The notes under the pieces were generated by a model. That model was not told where the DNA came from. It saw only the letters and a program-made list of their open reading frames with translations, and ran no database searches. The position numbers and the translations under genes are program-made. DNA of 64,000 nucleotides, from the NCBI RefSeq assembly GCF_030652515.1, contig NZ_JAUSAR010000080.1, positions 1 to 64,000 of the forward strand. The letters are read 5' to 3'. Shown one piece after another: positions 19,914-29,243 of the stretch. Position 1 is the first letter of the stretch; every line of letters starts with the position of its first letter. The stretch is from Aquabacterium sp. (lineage in GTDB: Bacteria; Pseudomonadota; Gammaproteobacteria; Burkholderiales; Burkholderiaceae_C).

Positions 19914-21506
19914 CTAAAGACTCGCGGACGGACTCCGCGAACGGCGCTTCAAGGCCAGCACAGCCAGGGCCGCCAAAGCCACCACCGGCCACAGGCCGAA
20001 ACGCCCTGCCCACTCGGCATACGGCGTGTTGCCCATGCGCCCTTGGACCGATGCCACCAGGGCACCACGGGTGTTGGTGGGCAAGGCAGCGGTCACCTTG
20101 GCGGTGTGATCAATCACCACGGTGGCCCCGGTGTTCGTGGCCCTGATGGTGGGCAATTGAAACTCCAGCGAGCGCATCCGGGCGATCTGCAAGTGCTGGT
20201 AAATCGCCACCGTGTCGCCGAACCAGGCCAGGTTGCTGACGTTGGCAAACACGGTGGGCGCTGGCTGCCCAGGCGTCACGAAACGCTGAGCCAACTCTTC
20301 GCCAAACAAATCTTCGTAGCAGATGGTGGGCGCCACCCATTGCCCTTTGACGCCAAAAGATGGCGCGGCGCGAGGCCCTCGGGTGAAGTCGCCCAAGGGC
20401 ATGTTCATCATCTGAACGAACCAGTGAAAGCCCAAGGGAATGAACTCGCCGAAAGGCACCAGGTGGTGTTTGTTGTAGCGGTAGAAACCGTCGGGCAAGG
20501 CTTTGGTGGCCGATGACAAGCCCACCACGGAGTTGGTGTAGCCCCGCTCGAAATCACCCAAGGGCAGACCGATCAAGGCCGCGCGATCCCCCACGTGGAA
20601 TGCACTCGCCAGTTCAGCCCAATAGCCTTCGGGCATCTGATCCGGCAACAGCGGAATGGCCGTTTCGGGCGCCACCACCAGATCGCCTTTGGCCGCCACC
20701 AGTTGTCGGGCATGCCAGACCAATTGGTCAATCAGGTGCGACTGCGCGAACTTCTCGTCTTGAGGGATGTTGCCCTGCAGCAAGGTCACGGACAGAGGTG
20801 CGCCATGGGCGCGGGTGAACTCATGCCACGGCCGCCCGCCGATGAAGGACAAACTGCCCACCAGCAGCAGCAAAGCCAACACACTGACCAGCATCGAGCG
20901 CCACCTGGGCGCAGACAACACCACCCAGGACAGCATCAGCACCCAGACCGCGCCCATGGCATACACGCCGATCCAGGGCGCCAGAACGGCCAGCGGGGAG
21001 TCCACCAGGGCATAGCCGCTGGCGGCCCACGGGAAGCCGGTGAAGATGCAGCCGCGAATCCATTCGGCCAGCCACCACAAAGCCGCCAGCAACACGCCAT
21101 CTGAAAGCCAGTGGCCTCGCCGCCACCCCACCCAGGCTGCGGCCGCCAAGGCCATGAAGCCAGACAGCGCCGCGCAAAGCACCAGCACGGACAAGCCTGC
21201 GAGCCACGCCGGCAAGCCGCCGAACTGGTGCAGGCTCACGAACATCCAGCCCGTGCCACTGACCAGCCAGACCGTGCCGAACAAGGCGCCACATTTGGCT
21301 GCCAGGGAAACCGATCCAATGCTGCGAAGAACACCCACAAAGGTCATGACGGCCAGGGACAGCAAAGTGGCGGGCCAGGCCGTGCCCAAGGCGTCAATCC
21401 AGGGTGAAAAAGCCCCTGCCAGCAAAGCCCCTGCCAACATGGACAAAAGCAGGGCCTTGCCCACGCGTAAACCGCCCGGAGGAACCCAGGCACCTGAAGC
21501 AAGCAT
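19914..21506 (-). CDS. lnt: Apolipoprotein N-acyltransferase
   Basis: An inner-membrane enzyme of about 530 residues that adds the third acyl chain to lipoproteins. The N-terminal half has multiple hydrophobic helices. The periplasmic nitrilase domain shows the catalytic triad: Glu in APETAIPLLP, Lys in YNKHHLVPFGEFIP and Cys in ICYEDLFG. A final membrane helix (ALAALAVLAL) ends in an Arg/Ser tail. ATG 21506 is preferred; a GTG two codons upstream is possible. It follows corC by a few bases, the classic ybeX-lnt pair. Confidence 0.96.
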   Translation of the reverse strand: MLASGAWVPPGGLRVGKALLLSMLAGALLAGAFSPWIDALGTAWPATLLSLAVMTFVGVLRSIGSVSLAAKCGALFGTVWLVSGTGWMFVSLHQFGGLPAWLAGLSVLVLCAALSGFMALAAAAWVGWRRGHWLSDGVLLAALWWLAEWIRGCIFTGFPWAASGYALVDSPLAVLAPWIGVYAMGAVWVLMLSWVVLSAPRWRSMLVSVLALLLLVGSLSFIGGRPWHEFTRAHGAPLSVTLLQGNIPQDEKFAQSHLIDQLVWHARQLVAAKGDLVVAPETAIPLLPDQMPEGYWAELASAFHVGDRAALIGLPLGDFERGYTNSVVGLSSATKALPDGFYRYNKHHLVPFGEFIPLGFHWFVQMMNMPLGDFTRGPRAAPSFGVKGQWVAPTICYEDLFGEELAQRFVTPGQPAPTVFANVSNLAWFGDTVAIYQHLQIARMRSLEFQLPTIRATNTGATVVIDHTAKVTAALPTNTRGALVASVQGRMGNTPYAEWAGRFGLWPVVALAALAVLALKRRSRSPSASL

Positions 21507-21514
21507 CGTCACCT

Positions 21515-22420
21515 TCAGGACCCGCTCATGTCCAGGGCATCGGGCGCACGCGTGACCTTGAACCAGCGCACCGCGCCGCCCCGCGCCAACATGACCGAAA
21601 ATCTAAGGCCCCCAACTTCGACGGCCTCGCCCCGACGTGGCACCCGCCCCAATTCGTGGGCCACAAAGCCGCCGATCGTGTCGAAATCATCCACGGGCAG
21701 ATGGATCCCGAAAGCGGTGTTCACCGCCTCGATGTCGGCATCGCCCGCCACCCGCTGGCTGCCGTCGGCCAAAGTGAAGATGCCGTTGTCGCTTTCGCCA
21801 ACATCGAACTCGTCTTCAATCTCACCGACGATCTCTTCCAGCACATCCTCGATGGTGATCAGGCCTGCGGTTTTGCCGAATTCGTCGATCACGATGGCCA
21901 TGTGGCTGCGGTTGGCCCGAAAATCGCGCAGCAACTCGTTCAGCCCCTTGGATTCAGGCACGAACACCGGCGGGCGCAGCAAAGTGCGCAAATTCAGCTC
22001 AGGCGCACGCTGAAGCTTGAGCAAATCCTTGGTCATCAACACGCCGATGATGTTTTCGCGGCTGCCTTCGAACACCGGAAAGCGCGAATGCCCGGCATCG
22101 ATCACCTGGTTCAGCAAATCTTCGTAGGGCGCATTGATGTCGAGCAAATCCATGCGCTTGACGGCCACCATCACATCGCCAGCGCTCATGCCGGCCATGC
22201 GTATCACGCCCTCCAGCATCACCCGGGATTCGGGCTCGATCAACTCACGCTGCTCGGCGGTGGCCAGCGATTCAATCAGCTCATCGGTGGAATCCGGACC
22301 AGGCGAGATGAATTCAACCAGCCGCTCAAAAAGACTGCGACGGTCTTTTTCACGGTCATGTTGTTGCAGGAAGGCGGTTCTGTCGGCTTTGGTGGGCCGA
22401 CTCTGGGAAGGTTCGGACAC
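21515..22420 (-). CDS. corC: CorC/YbeX-family CBS-domain protein
   Basis: About 301 residues: two CBS domains (about residues 60-180, beginning RVMLEGVIRMAGMSAGDVMV, then SRFPVFEGSRENIIGVLMTKDLL) and a C-terminal CorC_HlyC domain with the Asp-rich stretch VGEIEDEFD and GDFDTIGGFV-like sequence. The family is linked to magnesium/cobalt efflux and, as YbeX, to ribosome metabolism. No membrane segment precedes the CBS pair. The start is uncertain: GTG 22420 fits family alignments, but GTG 22486 is also open and neither has a clear ribosome site. Confidence 0.9.
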   Translation of the reverse strand: MSEPSQSRPTKADRTAFLQQHDREKDRRSLFERLVEFISPGPDSTDELIESLATAEQRELIEPESRVMLEGVIRMAGMSAGDVMVAVKRMDLLDINAPYEDLLNQVIDAGHSRFPVFEGSRENIIGVLMTKDLLKLQRAPELNLRTLLRPPVFVPESKGLNELLRDFRANRSHMAIVIDEFGKTAGLITIEDVLEEIVGEIEDEFDVGESDNGIFTLADGSQRVAGDADIEAVNTAFGIHLPVDDFDTIGGFVAHELGRVPRRGEAVEVGGLRFSVMLARGGAVRWFKVTRAPDALDMSGS

Positions 22421-22489
22421 GGGGGGGGTGTCTTGGTGGCGATGTTGCAAGAATACCCGATGAAGATGGCGATTGTGCAACCCCACGGC

Positions 22490-22518
22490 TTCAAAGCCTT
22501 GGCAGCCGGGGCTACACT
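22490..22518 (+). promoter_or_regulatory. Putative sigma-70 promoter giving a near-leaderless transcript
   Basis: TTCAAA (22490-22495) and TACACT (22513-22518) are separated by 17 bp. Transcription would start about 6-7 bp later, at or next to the ATG at 22525, so the COG0523 mRNA could be leaderless. There is no Shine-Dalgarno sequence before the ATG, which fits. No Zur-type palindrome was seen. Confidence 0.45.
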
Positions 22519-22524
22519 CGCGGG

Positions 22525-23559
22525 ATGAGCTTGATACCTGTCACCATCCTTACCGGTTTCTTGGGCAGTGGGAAAACCACTTTGCTCAAGCGCATCCTGA
22601 CCGAAGCACACGGCCAGAAGATTGCCGTCATCGAAAACGAATTCGGTGAAGAAAACATCGACAACGACATCCTGGTGGCCGACACCAAGGAACAGATCAT
22701 CCAGATGAACAATGGCTGCATCTGTTGCACCATCCGGGAAGATCTGCGCGCCACCCTGACCGACCTGGCCGCCAAGAAGCGCGACGGCAGCCTGAAGTTC
22801 GACCGGGTCGTGATCGAGACCACCGGCCTGGCCGATCCCGGCCCCGTGGCGCAGACCTTTTTCATGGACGACGAGATCGCCGAGATCTACCTGCTGGACG
22901 CCATCGTCACACTGGTCGATGCCAAGCACGGCCAGACGCAACTGGACCAGCGCCAGGAAGCCCAGCGCCAGGCCGGTTTCGCCGACCAGATCTTCATCAG
23001 CAAGACCGACCTGGTCACCACGGCCGAGGCCGACGACCTGGCCCACCGCCTCAAGCACATCAACCCCCGCGCGCCCCAGCAGCGGGTGCATTTCGGCGAA
23101 GTGCCACTGGGCAATGTGTTCGATCTGCGCGGCTTCAACCTCAACGCCAAGCTGGAAATCGACCCCAGCTTCCTGACCGACGATGCGCACGACCACGGTC
23201 ACCATGACCACGATCACGTGCACGACGAGCATTGCAACCACCCGCACCACCACAAGCACGACGACGATGTGAAATCCTTCGTCTACAAATCCACCCGCCC
23301 TTTCAACCCCAGCAAGCTGGAAGATTTCCTCGGGTCGATGGTGCAGATTTATGGCCCGCGCATGCTGCGCTATAAAGGCGTCTTGAATGTCGTGGGCATG
23401 GACCGCAAGGTCATTTTCCAGGGTGTTCACCAGTTGATGGGCAGCGACGTGGGCCCGAAATGGTCGCCCGGGGAAGACAAAACCAGCAAAATGGTCTTCA
23501 TCGGCATCGATCTGCCCCAAGACCTGTTCCGCACAGGCCTTGAACAGTGCCTGGCTTGA
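22525..23559 (+). CDS. COG0523 GTPase, putative metal chaperone
   Basis: A 344-residue G3E-family GTPase. Walker A is GFLGSGKTTLLK at residues 10-21, the COG0523 metal motif is GCICCT near residue 70, and SKTD serves as the base-specificity motif. A His/Asp-rich loop (about residues 219-250, with DHGHHDHDH and HPHHHKH) precedes the C-terminal CobW_C domain. Such proteins deliver zinc or other metals, or assist CobN. No cobalamin genes are near, so zinc handling is more likely. The cobW name would over-interpret it. It lies 149 bp upstream of dksA. Confidence 0.9.
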   Translation: MSLIPVTILTGFLGSGKTTLLKRILTEAHGQKIAVIENEFGEENIDNDILVADTKEQIIQMNNGCICCTIREDLRATLTDLAAKKRDGSLKFDRVVIETTGLADPGPVAQTFFMDDEIAEIYLLDAIVTLVDAKHGQTQLDQRQEAQRQAGFADQIFISKTDLVTTAEADDLAHRLKHINPRAPQQRVHFGEVPLGNVFDLRGFNLNAKLEIDPSFLTDDAHDHGHHDHDHVHDEHCNHPHHHKHDDDVKSFVYKSTRPFNPSKLEDFLGSMVQIYGPRMLRYKGVLNVVGMDRKVIFQGVHQLMGSDVGPKWSPGEDKTSKMVFIGIDLPQDLFRTGLEQCLA

Positions 23560-23610
23560 TGGATGATAGGGCCGAGGGATAGTCTGGTGAAGTTGAGCTA
23601 GGAGCCTCGC

Positions 23611-23616
23611 TACAAT
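23611..23616 (+). promoter_or_regulatory. Possible -10 element for dksA
   Basis: TACAAT in the 149-bp gap between the COG0523 gene and dksA. No good -35 lies at 16-18 bp (TTGAGC is only 12 bp upstream). If used, the leader would be about 90 nt. Confidence 0.35.
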
Positions 23617-23697
23617 CCGCGCGCCTTCATTCATGCCCTGATTGCCAAAAGCAGCACAACCAAGGCGATAGAGCCATTAGCTGGCCATGCGTCTCTT

Positions 23698-23703
23698 AGG
23701 AGG
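23698..23703 (+). promoter_or_regulatory. Perfect Shine-Dalgarno that fixes the dksA start
   Basis: AGGAGG lies 5 bp before GTG 23709. No comparable site precedes the internal ATG at 24027, where a canonical-length DksA would begin. This supports translation of the 106-residue N-terminal extension. Confidence 0.8.
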
Positions 23704-23708
23704 ATCCT

Positions 23709-24500
23709 GTGACGAAAGCATCTGACAAGCCCTCGACCAAATCGAGCGCCCCTGCCCCAGCCAAAACGGCCAAGGCGGTCAAGGACACGCCGGTCAAAAC
23801 CGCTGCCAGCAAGCCCGTCGCCAAGGCCCCTCCTCCTCCCCCTGCTTCGACGACTCCCGCCAAAAAAGAAACTTCCGCCGCCAAGAAAACCAGCATGGTG
23901 GCCCCTGCCAAATCGGCGACGCCACCTGCTCCCGCTCAAGCTTCCCCTCAAACGGTCGAAGCTGCCGTATTGGCCAAACCCGTGGCCCCGGCACGCTCAC
24001 CGTCCAAAATCAGTACCCCAGATCACATGTCTACTACCGCAACCAAGGTTGACAGCAAGCTCGCCAACGCATGGAAAACCAAAACCGGCCGGGAACTCAC
24101 CGAACCCGAGTTGATGGCCATGCCCGAAGCCGAGTACATGAATGAAAAGCAGTTGGACTTCTTCCGTGGTCGCCTGACCGTGCTGAAGGATGACCTGCTC
24201 TCCAACGCCGGTGAAACCACCGAACACCTGCGCGAAGACACCTCCATCGTCCCAGATCCGGCCGACCGCGCCACGATCGAAGAAGAGCACGCCCTGGAAC
24301 TGCGCACCCGCGACCGCGAACGCAAGCTGCTCAAGAAGATCTCCCAGGCGCTGACCCGCTTGGACTCCGGCGAGTACGGCTACTGTGACGAAACAGGCGA
24401 ACCCATCGGCTTGGGCCGACTGATCGCCCGCCCCACCGCCACCCTGTCGCTGGAAGCCCAGCAGCGCCGGGAACTCAAGCAAAAAATGTTCGGTGACTGA
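23709..24500 (+). CDS. dksA: DksA transcription factor with long Lys/Pro/Ala extension and degenerate zinc site
   Basis: DksA binds the RNA polymerase secondary channel and acts with ppGpp. The C-terminal 157 residues match DksA; the coiled-coil tip residues are present as DPADRA. The zinc finger is degenerate: YGYCDETG and TATLSLEA leave one cysteine of the usual four (C, T, S, A), a pattern known in other betaproteobacterial and zinc-independent DksA proteins. The first 106 residues are low-complexity Lys/Ala/Pro/Thr-rich and probably disordered. The start is a GTG with a perfect ribosome site. It lies between the COG0523 GTPase and the STAS-like gene. Confidence 0.93.
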   Translation: MTKASDKPSTKSSAPAPAKTAKAVKDTPVKTAASKPVAKAPPPPPASTTPAKKETSAAKKTSMVAPAKSATPPAPAQASPQTVEAAVLAKPVAPARSPSKISTPDHMSTTATKVDSKLANAWKTKTGRELTEPELMAMPEAEYMNEKQLDFFRGRLTVLKDDLLSNAGETTEHLREDTSIVPDPADRATIEEEHALELRTRDRERKLLKKISQALTRLDSGEYGYCDETGEPIGLGRLIARPTATLSLEAQQRRELKQKMFGD

Positions 24501-24548
24501 TCTGCTGTTGCGCACCCTCACTTCTATGCCCTATTTCGGCCTGCGATC

Positions 24549-26348
24549 ATGAGCAAGGACTCCGGCGGATTTTTACGCAAGGTGGCCCGCTTCGTCGCCA
24601 ATCCGACCACGGATTGGACGCAGCTGGATGCCCCGTCTGCCGGCTCCCCTGAGAGCGAATACGCCAAGACCGAAATCAAAGCCATGATCGAGCGCAAGCG
24701 CCGCAACGATTTCGTGCGCAAGCGCGAACTCGACATGCTGCGCAAGATCCGCCGGGAAGGCCTGAGCCAGGACAACGCGCTGGCATTGTCTGGCGCTTCC
24801 AACCTCGATTCCGAGTCTCGTCCCCACAGCGGCCCTCGTTCGGACATCGCCGTCAAAGCCAAGATTGATGCCATCGAGCAGCAAATGGTGGGCGATCAAA
24901 ACGCAGCGCGCCAGGCGGCTCAAGCCCCGCCCGTGGCACAACGGCCACCGCCCTTGCCATTGAATGCCGCAGCGGCCTACGCGCCCACCGCTCCCAATGA
25001 GCTGAGTGCGCCCGAGAGACTCAAAGCTCGGTCCGAGTTGAGCCCCTTGGAGTTCGATCCGCCCGAGATTTCGCAGGCGGTGTTTGATTCGGCCCGCGCG
25101 AACCAACCCCGAATGAGCGGCTCTCCGCCACCGCCCATGCTCAACGATCACCTGTCGCCAGTCGGCTTCAGCGGCGGCTCTGGCGTTGATGTGACTGAGA
25201 TGGAGCACGATCCCGAGCTGGACGAGGCCGTGATCGCCTTCGCGAACGCCGATTTCGACGAGTGCGAGCGCGCCCTGCTGGCCCTGATCGCCCCTGGCGG
25301 AACGCGGCACGACCAATCCGAAACCTGGATGGCGGTCTTCGACCTGTACCGGGCCCTGGATCTGCCTCAAAAGTTTGACCACCTGGCGGTGTCGTTTGCC
25401 CACCAGTTCGGGCTGTCCGCACCGCATTGGTATTCCTTGCCCCAGCGGGTGCAGGCCTTCGTGGCCATCAGCGAACAGCAAGCCGCTGCAGCCGCCAAGG
25501 AAAACCAGGATGACGCAGAAGGCCCCGCCACCGAACCCGGCGAAGGCGAACCCGCACAGCCCCGCGCCCTGGAGGGCTGGTTGGCACCGGCGGTGATCGA
25601 CTCCGAGGCCGTGGCGCAACTGCGCTATGAAATCCTGCAACTGCCGCGTCCATGGACCATGGATTGGAGCAATGTCGAGAAAGTGGCGCCTGAAGGTGCC
25701 GCCCAGCTGAGCCAGTTGATGAAAGCCTGGGCCAAAGAGCCCGCCGCCATGGCCTGGATCGGTGCTGACCAATTGCTGACCGTGCTGGCCGAGAGTTCAC
25801 CCTCGGGCGCCAGAGACGCCGACCCTGCCTACTGGATGCTGCGCCTGGATACCTTGCGCCTGTGCAACCGGCCAGATCAGTTCGACGAAGTCGCCATCGA
25901 GTATTGCGTGACCTACGAGCTGTCGCCCCCATCCTGGGAGGCCTCGGCCTGTCAGGTGCGCCACATGCGCGATGGCGTCACACCTCACACCATGATGCTG
26001 TCACACGTCAGTGACGTGACCACCAGCTTTGTGGAATCCCAGATGCACGACGACATCGAGTTCGTGCAGGTCGCTGCGCTGAACCTGTCGGGTCAGCTGG
26101 TTGGCGACATCAGCGAAACGCTGCGCAAGCTGGACAACCAGTTGGGGGCCAGCATCACGCTGGACATCGATTGCGAGCACCTCCTGCGAGTCGATTTCAT
26201 CGCCGCTGGCGACTTGCTGAACTGGGTGCTCGCGCGCCGTGGTGAAGACCGCGAAGTCACCTTCGTCAAGCCGCATCGGCTTGTGGCGCTGTTCTTCGGC
26301 GCCATGGGAATCAACGAGCACGCCAAGGTCAAGCTGCAACTGATCTAA
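24549..26348 (+). CDS. Large STAS/MlaB-like protein with internal duplication
   Basis: A 599-residue soluble protein without signal peptide. The N-terminus (to about residue 80) is basic and helical; residues 110-200 are Pro/Ala-rich. Two similar modules follow: about residues 258-294 ([24 protein letters not shown]) and 428-463 ([24 protein letters not shown]). Each is followed by a STAS-like segment, near residues 345-415 ([12 protein letters not shown]) and 490-599 ([15 protein letters not shown]). STAS domains often mediate protein or lipid-transport partnerships. Similar proteins sit beside dksA-hslVU in Burkholderiales; the function is not known to me. Confidence 0.75.
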   Translation: MSKDSGGFLRKVARFVANPTTDWTQLDAPSAGSPESEYAKTEIKAMIERKRRNDFVRKRELDMLRKIRREGLSQDNALALSGASNLDSESRPHSGPRSDIAVKAKIDAIEQQMVGDQNAARQAAQAPPVAQRPPPLPLNAAAAYAPTAPNELSAPERLKARSELSPLEFDPPEISQAVFDSARANQPRMSGSPPPPMLNDHLSPVGFSGGSGVDVTEMEHDPELDEAVIAFANADFDECERALLALIAPGGTRHDQSETWMAVFDLYRALDLPQKFDHLAVSFAHQFGLSAPHWYSLPQRVQAFVAISEQQAAAAAKENQDDAEGPATEPGEGEPAQPRALEGWLAPAVIDSEAVAQLRYEILQLPRPWTMDWSNVEKVAPEGAAQLSQLMKAWAKEPAAMAWIGADQLLTVLAESSPSGARDADPAYWMLRLDTLRLCNRPDQFDEVAIEYCVTYELSPPSWEASACQVRHMRDGVTPHTMMLSHVSDVTTSFVESQMHDDIEFVQVAALNLSGQLVGDISETLRKLDNQLGASITLDIDCEHLLRVDFIAAGDLLNWVLARRGEDREVTFVKPHRLVALFFGAMGINEHAKVKLQLI

Positions 26349-26394
26349 TGCCTCAGCCCGATCACCGGGCCCCGGCACTCACTTGAAAAACCCC

Positions 26395-26943
26395 ATGGAT
26401 TCTTATCACGGCACCACCATTGTCAGCGTGCGCCGTCAAACCCCCAACGGCTGGCAAGTGGCCATCGGGGGTGACGGCCAGGTCACGCTGGGACACATCA
26501 TCGTCAAATCAACCGCCCGCAAGGTGCGCAAGCTTCACCGCGACCAGGTTCTGGCCGGTTTCGCCGGCGCCACGGCCGACGCCTTTACCCTGTTCGAACG
26601 CTTCGAATCGAAGCTGGAGAAGCACCAGGGCCACCTGGCGCGCGCCGCAGTCGAGTTGACCCGCGACTGGCGCACCGACCGCGTCCTGCGCCGCCTGGAA
26701 GCCATGCTGGCCGTGGCCGACCTTGAAACCTCGCTGATCATCACGGGCAACGGCGACGTGCTGGAACCCGAGCACGGCATCATCGCGATCGGATCTGGCG
26801 GCGCCTATGCGCAGGCCGCCGCCCGCGCCCTGATCGGCCACACCACCCTGGATGCCGCCGACGTGGTCAAGAAGTCGCTCGAGATCGCTGGCGACCTGTG
26901 CATCTACACCAACCAGAGCCACACCATTGAAACCCTTGGATGA
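26395..26943 (+). CDS. hslV: HslV (ClpQ) protease subunit
   Basis: The 182-residue proteolytic subunit of the HslUV ATP-dependent protease. The catalytic threonines are in GTTIVSVRR, and they are preceded by a short MDSYHG segment that must be removed to expose the N-terminal Thr. [15 protein letters not shown] is conserved. ATG 26395 is chosen over an in-frame TTG at 26383. hslU begins 4 bp after the stop, so the two are an operon, normally heat-shock induced; no clear sigma-32 promoter was recognised in the short upstream gap. Confidence 0.97.
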   Translation: MDSYHGTTIVSVRRQTPNGWQVAIGGDGQVTLGHIIVKSTARKVRKLHRDQVLAGFAGATADAFTLFERFESKLEKHQGHLARAAVELTRDWRTDRVLRRLEAMLAVADLETSLIITGNGDVLEPEHGIIAIGSGGAYAQAAARALIGHTTLDAADVVKKSLEIAGDLCIYTNQSHTIETLG

Positions 26944-26947
26944 CGCC

Positions 26948-28279
26948 ATGAGTGGCATGACCCCACAAGAGATCGTCAACGAACTCGACCGCCACATCAT
27001 TGGCCAGCGGGAAGCCAAACGCGCCGTGGCCATTGCCTTGCGCAACCGCTGGCGCCGCCAGCAGGTCGAAGGCAGCATGCGTGGCGAGATCACGCCCAAG
27101 AACATCCTCATGATCGGTCCCACCGGCGTGGGCAAGACCGAGATCGCCCGCCGACTGGCCAAGCTGGCCGACGCGCCTTTCATCAAGGTTGAAGCCACCA
27201 AATTCACCGAGGTGGGCTACGTCGGCAAGGACGTCGACACCATCATCCGCGACCTGGTGGAATACGCCGTCAAACAAGAGCGCGCTGTGCAGATCCAGAC
27301 CCAACGCGCGCGCGCCGAGGACGCCGCCGAGGACCGCTTGCTGGACGTGCTGGTGCCGCCACCACGCTCCGAGTTCGGGATCTCGTCGCCACCGCCAGAC
27401 AACACCGCCCGCCAGGTCATGCGCAAACGCCTGCGTGAAGGCACGTTGGACGACCGTGAAATCGACATCGAACTGGCCGACAGCAAGACGCCTGCCTTAG
27501 AAATCATGGGACCAGCGGGCATGGAAGAGATGGCCGAGCAGCTGCGTGGCATGTTCGCCCAGGCTGGCGGCCAGCGCAAGAAGGCGCGCAAGGTAACGGT
27601 GGCCGAAGCCCGCGTGCAACTGATCGAGGAAGAAGCCGCCAAGCTGGTCAACGACGACGACATCAAGACCCGGGCGCTGGAGCGGGCCGAGCAGAACGGC
27701 ATCGTGTTCATCGACGAGATCGACAAGGTGGCCAGCCGCATGGAAGGCCAAGGCGCCGAAGTTTCGCGCCAGGGCGTGCAGCGCGACCTGCTGCCTTTGG
27801 TTGAGGGCACCACGGTCAACACCAAGTACGGCATGGTCAAGACCGACCACATCCTGTTCATCGCCTCGGGCGCTTTCCACCTGAGCAAGCCCAGCGACCT
27901 GATCCCGGAGCTGCAAGGTCGCTTTCCGATCCGCGTGGAGTTGTCATCCCTGTCGGTCGATGACTTCGAGGCCATCCTCACGCAGCCCAGCGCCAGCTTG
28001 ATCAAGCAGTACCAGGCCTTGCTGGCCGCCGAGGGCGTCACCCTGGAGTTCACACCCGACAGCATCCGTCGGCTGGCGCAGATTGCCTACGATGTGAACG
28101 AGCGGACTGAGAACATCGGTGCACGCCGCTTGGCCACGGTGATGGAACGCTTGCTGGACGAGATCTCGTTCAACGCACCCGGCATGTCAGGACAAACCCA
28201 GACCATCGACACCGAACAGGTCGATGCCCGCCTGGGTGAGTTGTCGCGCAACGAAGACCTGTCGCGCTTCATCCTTTGA
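26948..28279 (+). CDS. hslU: HslU (ClpY) ATPase subunit
   Basis: The 443-residue AAA+ unfoldase that feeds HslV. Walker A is GPTGVGKTE near residue 60, the pore motif is GYVGKD and Walker B is [10 protein letters not shown] near residue 252. The I-domain (about residues 110-230) and the C-terminal [20 protein letters not shown], which docks into HslV, are intact. ATG 26948 gives the standard [10 protein letters not shown] start. It ends one base before the stop of the convergent coaX gene; no terminator hairpin is visible there. Confidence 0.98.
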   Translation: MSGMTPQEIVNELDRHIIGQREAKRAVAIALRNRWRRQQVEGSMRGEITPKNILMIGPTGVGKTEIARRLAKLADAPFIKVEATKFTEVGYVGKDVDTIIRDLVEYAVKQERAVQIQTQRARAEDAAEDRLLDVLVPPPRSEFGISSPPPDNTARQVMRKRLREGTLDDREIDIELADSKTPALEIMGPAGMEEMAEQLRGMFAQAGGQRKKARKVTVAEARVQLIEEEAAKLVNDDDIKTRALERAEQNGIVFIDEIDKVASRMEGQGAEVSRQGVQRDLLPLVEGTTVNTKYGMVKTDHILFIASGAFHLSKPSDLIPELQGRFPIRVELSSLSVDDFEAILTQPSASLIKQYQALLAAEGVTLEFTPDSIRRLAQIAYDVNERTENIGARRLATVMERLLDEISFNAPGMSGQTQTIDTEQVDARLGELSRNEDLSRFIL

Positions 28280-28280
28280 G

Positions 28281-29045
28281 TCAGGCTTCAGACGCGAGCG
28301 TCAGCAGGCCTTCAAAGATCAGGTTTTCGACCACGTGAACCGGCAACTCGGTCACGTGGGCCAACCGAGACACCGCCCCGCCCGACATGACCAGCAAGGG
28401 CTCGCGGCCCGTGTGCAGGTGCAGCCTGCGCAAGCTGCGCTCAATGGCCCCGGCGATGGCATCGGTGCCGCCGCTCATCAGCGCATCGCTGGTGTTGGTG
28501 GGAAAGTCCTGCACCTCGCCCGTGGGTACCTTCAGGCCGGCGGTGCCGCTTTCCAAAGCGCGGTACATCAGCCCGAATCCCGGCATGATCAAGCCGCCCA
28601 GAAACCGCCCCTGCACGTCCACCGCGTCCACGGTGACCGCCGTACCCACCATCACGGCCAGCACGGGCGGTGGCGCATCGGCCGACACCTGCAGGGCACG
28701 CTGGCGGGCCCCGATGATGGCTGCCCAACGATCAGCCCCCAGGCGCGCTGGATGCTCGTAGCCATTGACCACGCCCGATGCCCGCGCCGACGACACCACC
28801 CAACGGGGCTTGACGCCCCAGTTGGTCAGTTGCTCCTCGACACGCCGCTTGATGGCATCACCCGCCACCACACAACCCAACATGGCATCCGGGGCTGCCA
28901 AGGCTTGCCACTCTTGCGTCCACAGGTGATCAATGTCTTCCAGGACCACGGCCCCGTGCGCCAACAATTCGGCACCAGGAACGCCCTGCGAATACAAACC
29001 CCACTTGAGCCGGGTGTTGCCAATATCGATGACTAAAAACGACAT
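28281..29045 (-). CDS. coaX: Type III pantothenate kinase
   Basis: CoaX phosphorylates pantothenate, the first step of CoA synthesis. The 254-residue protein shows the ASKHA motifs [10 protein letters not shown] at the start, [11 protein letters not shown] near residue 100 and [12 protein letters not shown] 29045 gives the correct family start; the longer open frame upstream has no supporting start. The birA gene that often precedes coaX is absent here; a 198-bp gap separates it from the divergent chalcone-isomerase-like gene. Confidence 0.95.
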   Translation of the reverse strand: MSFLVIDIGNTRLKWGLYSQGVPGAELLAHGAVVLEDIDHLWTQEWQALAAPDAMLGCVVAGDAIKRRVEEQLTNWGVKPRWVVSSARASGVVNGYEHPARLGADRWAAIIGARQRALQVSADAPPPVLAVMVGTAVTVDAVDVQGRFLGGLIMPGFGLMYRALESGTAGLKVPTGEVQDFPTNTSDALMSGGTDAIAGAIERSLRRLHLHTGREPLLVMSGGAVSRLAHVTELPVHVVENLIFEGLLTLASEA

Positions 29046-29243
29046 GCATCTATCTCGCGAACAAAGCACCCGAACGATAAGGTGAAACCCGATTTTGCCT
29101 GCAAGACCACGCCCGTGTCGTTGTGGCAATGCAGCACTGCTTCAAAGGCATCGGCGACGCGGTTTTTTGACAAGGCATAGTATTGACCCCGCGCCACATC
29201 ACGGGAATGAAGGATTGGGCACGCCAACTGCCATGCTCAAAGA

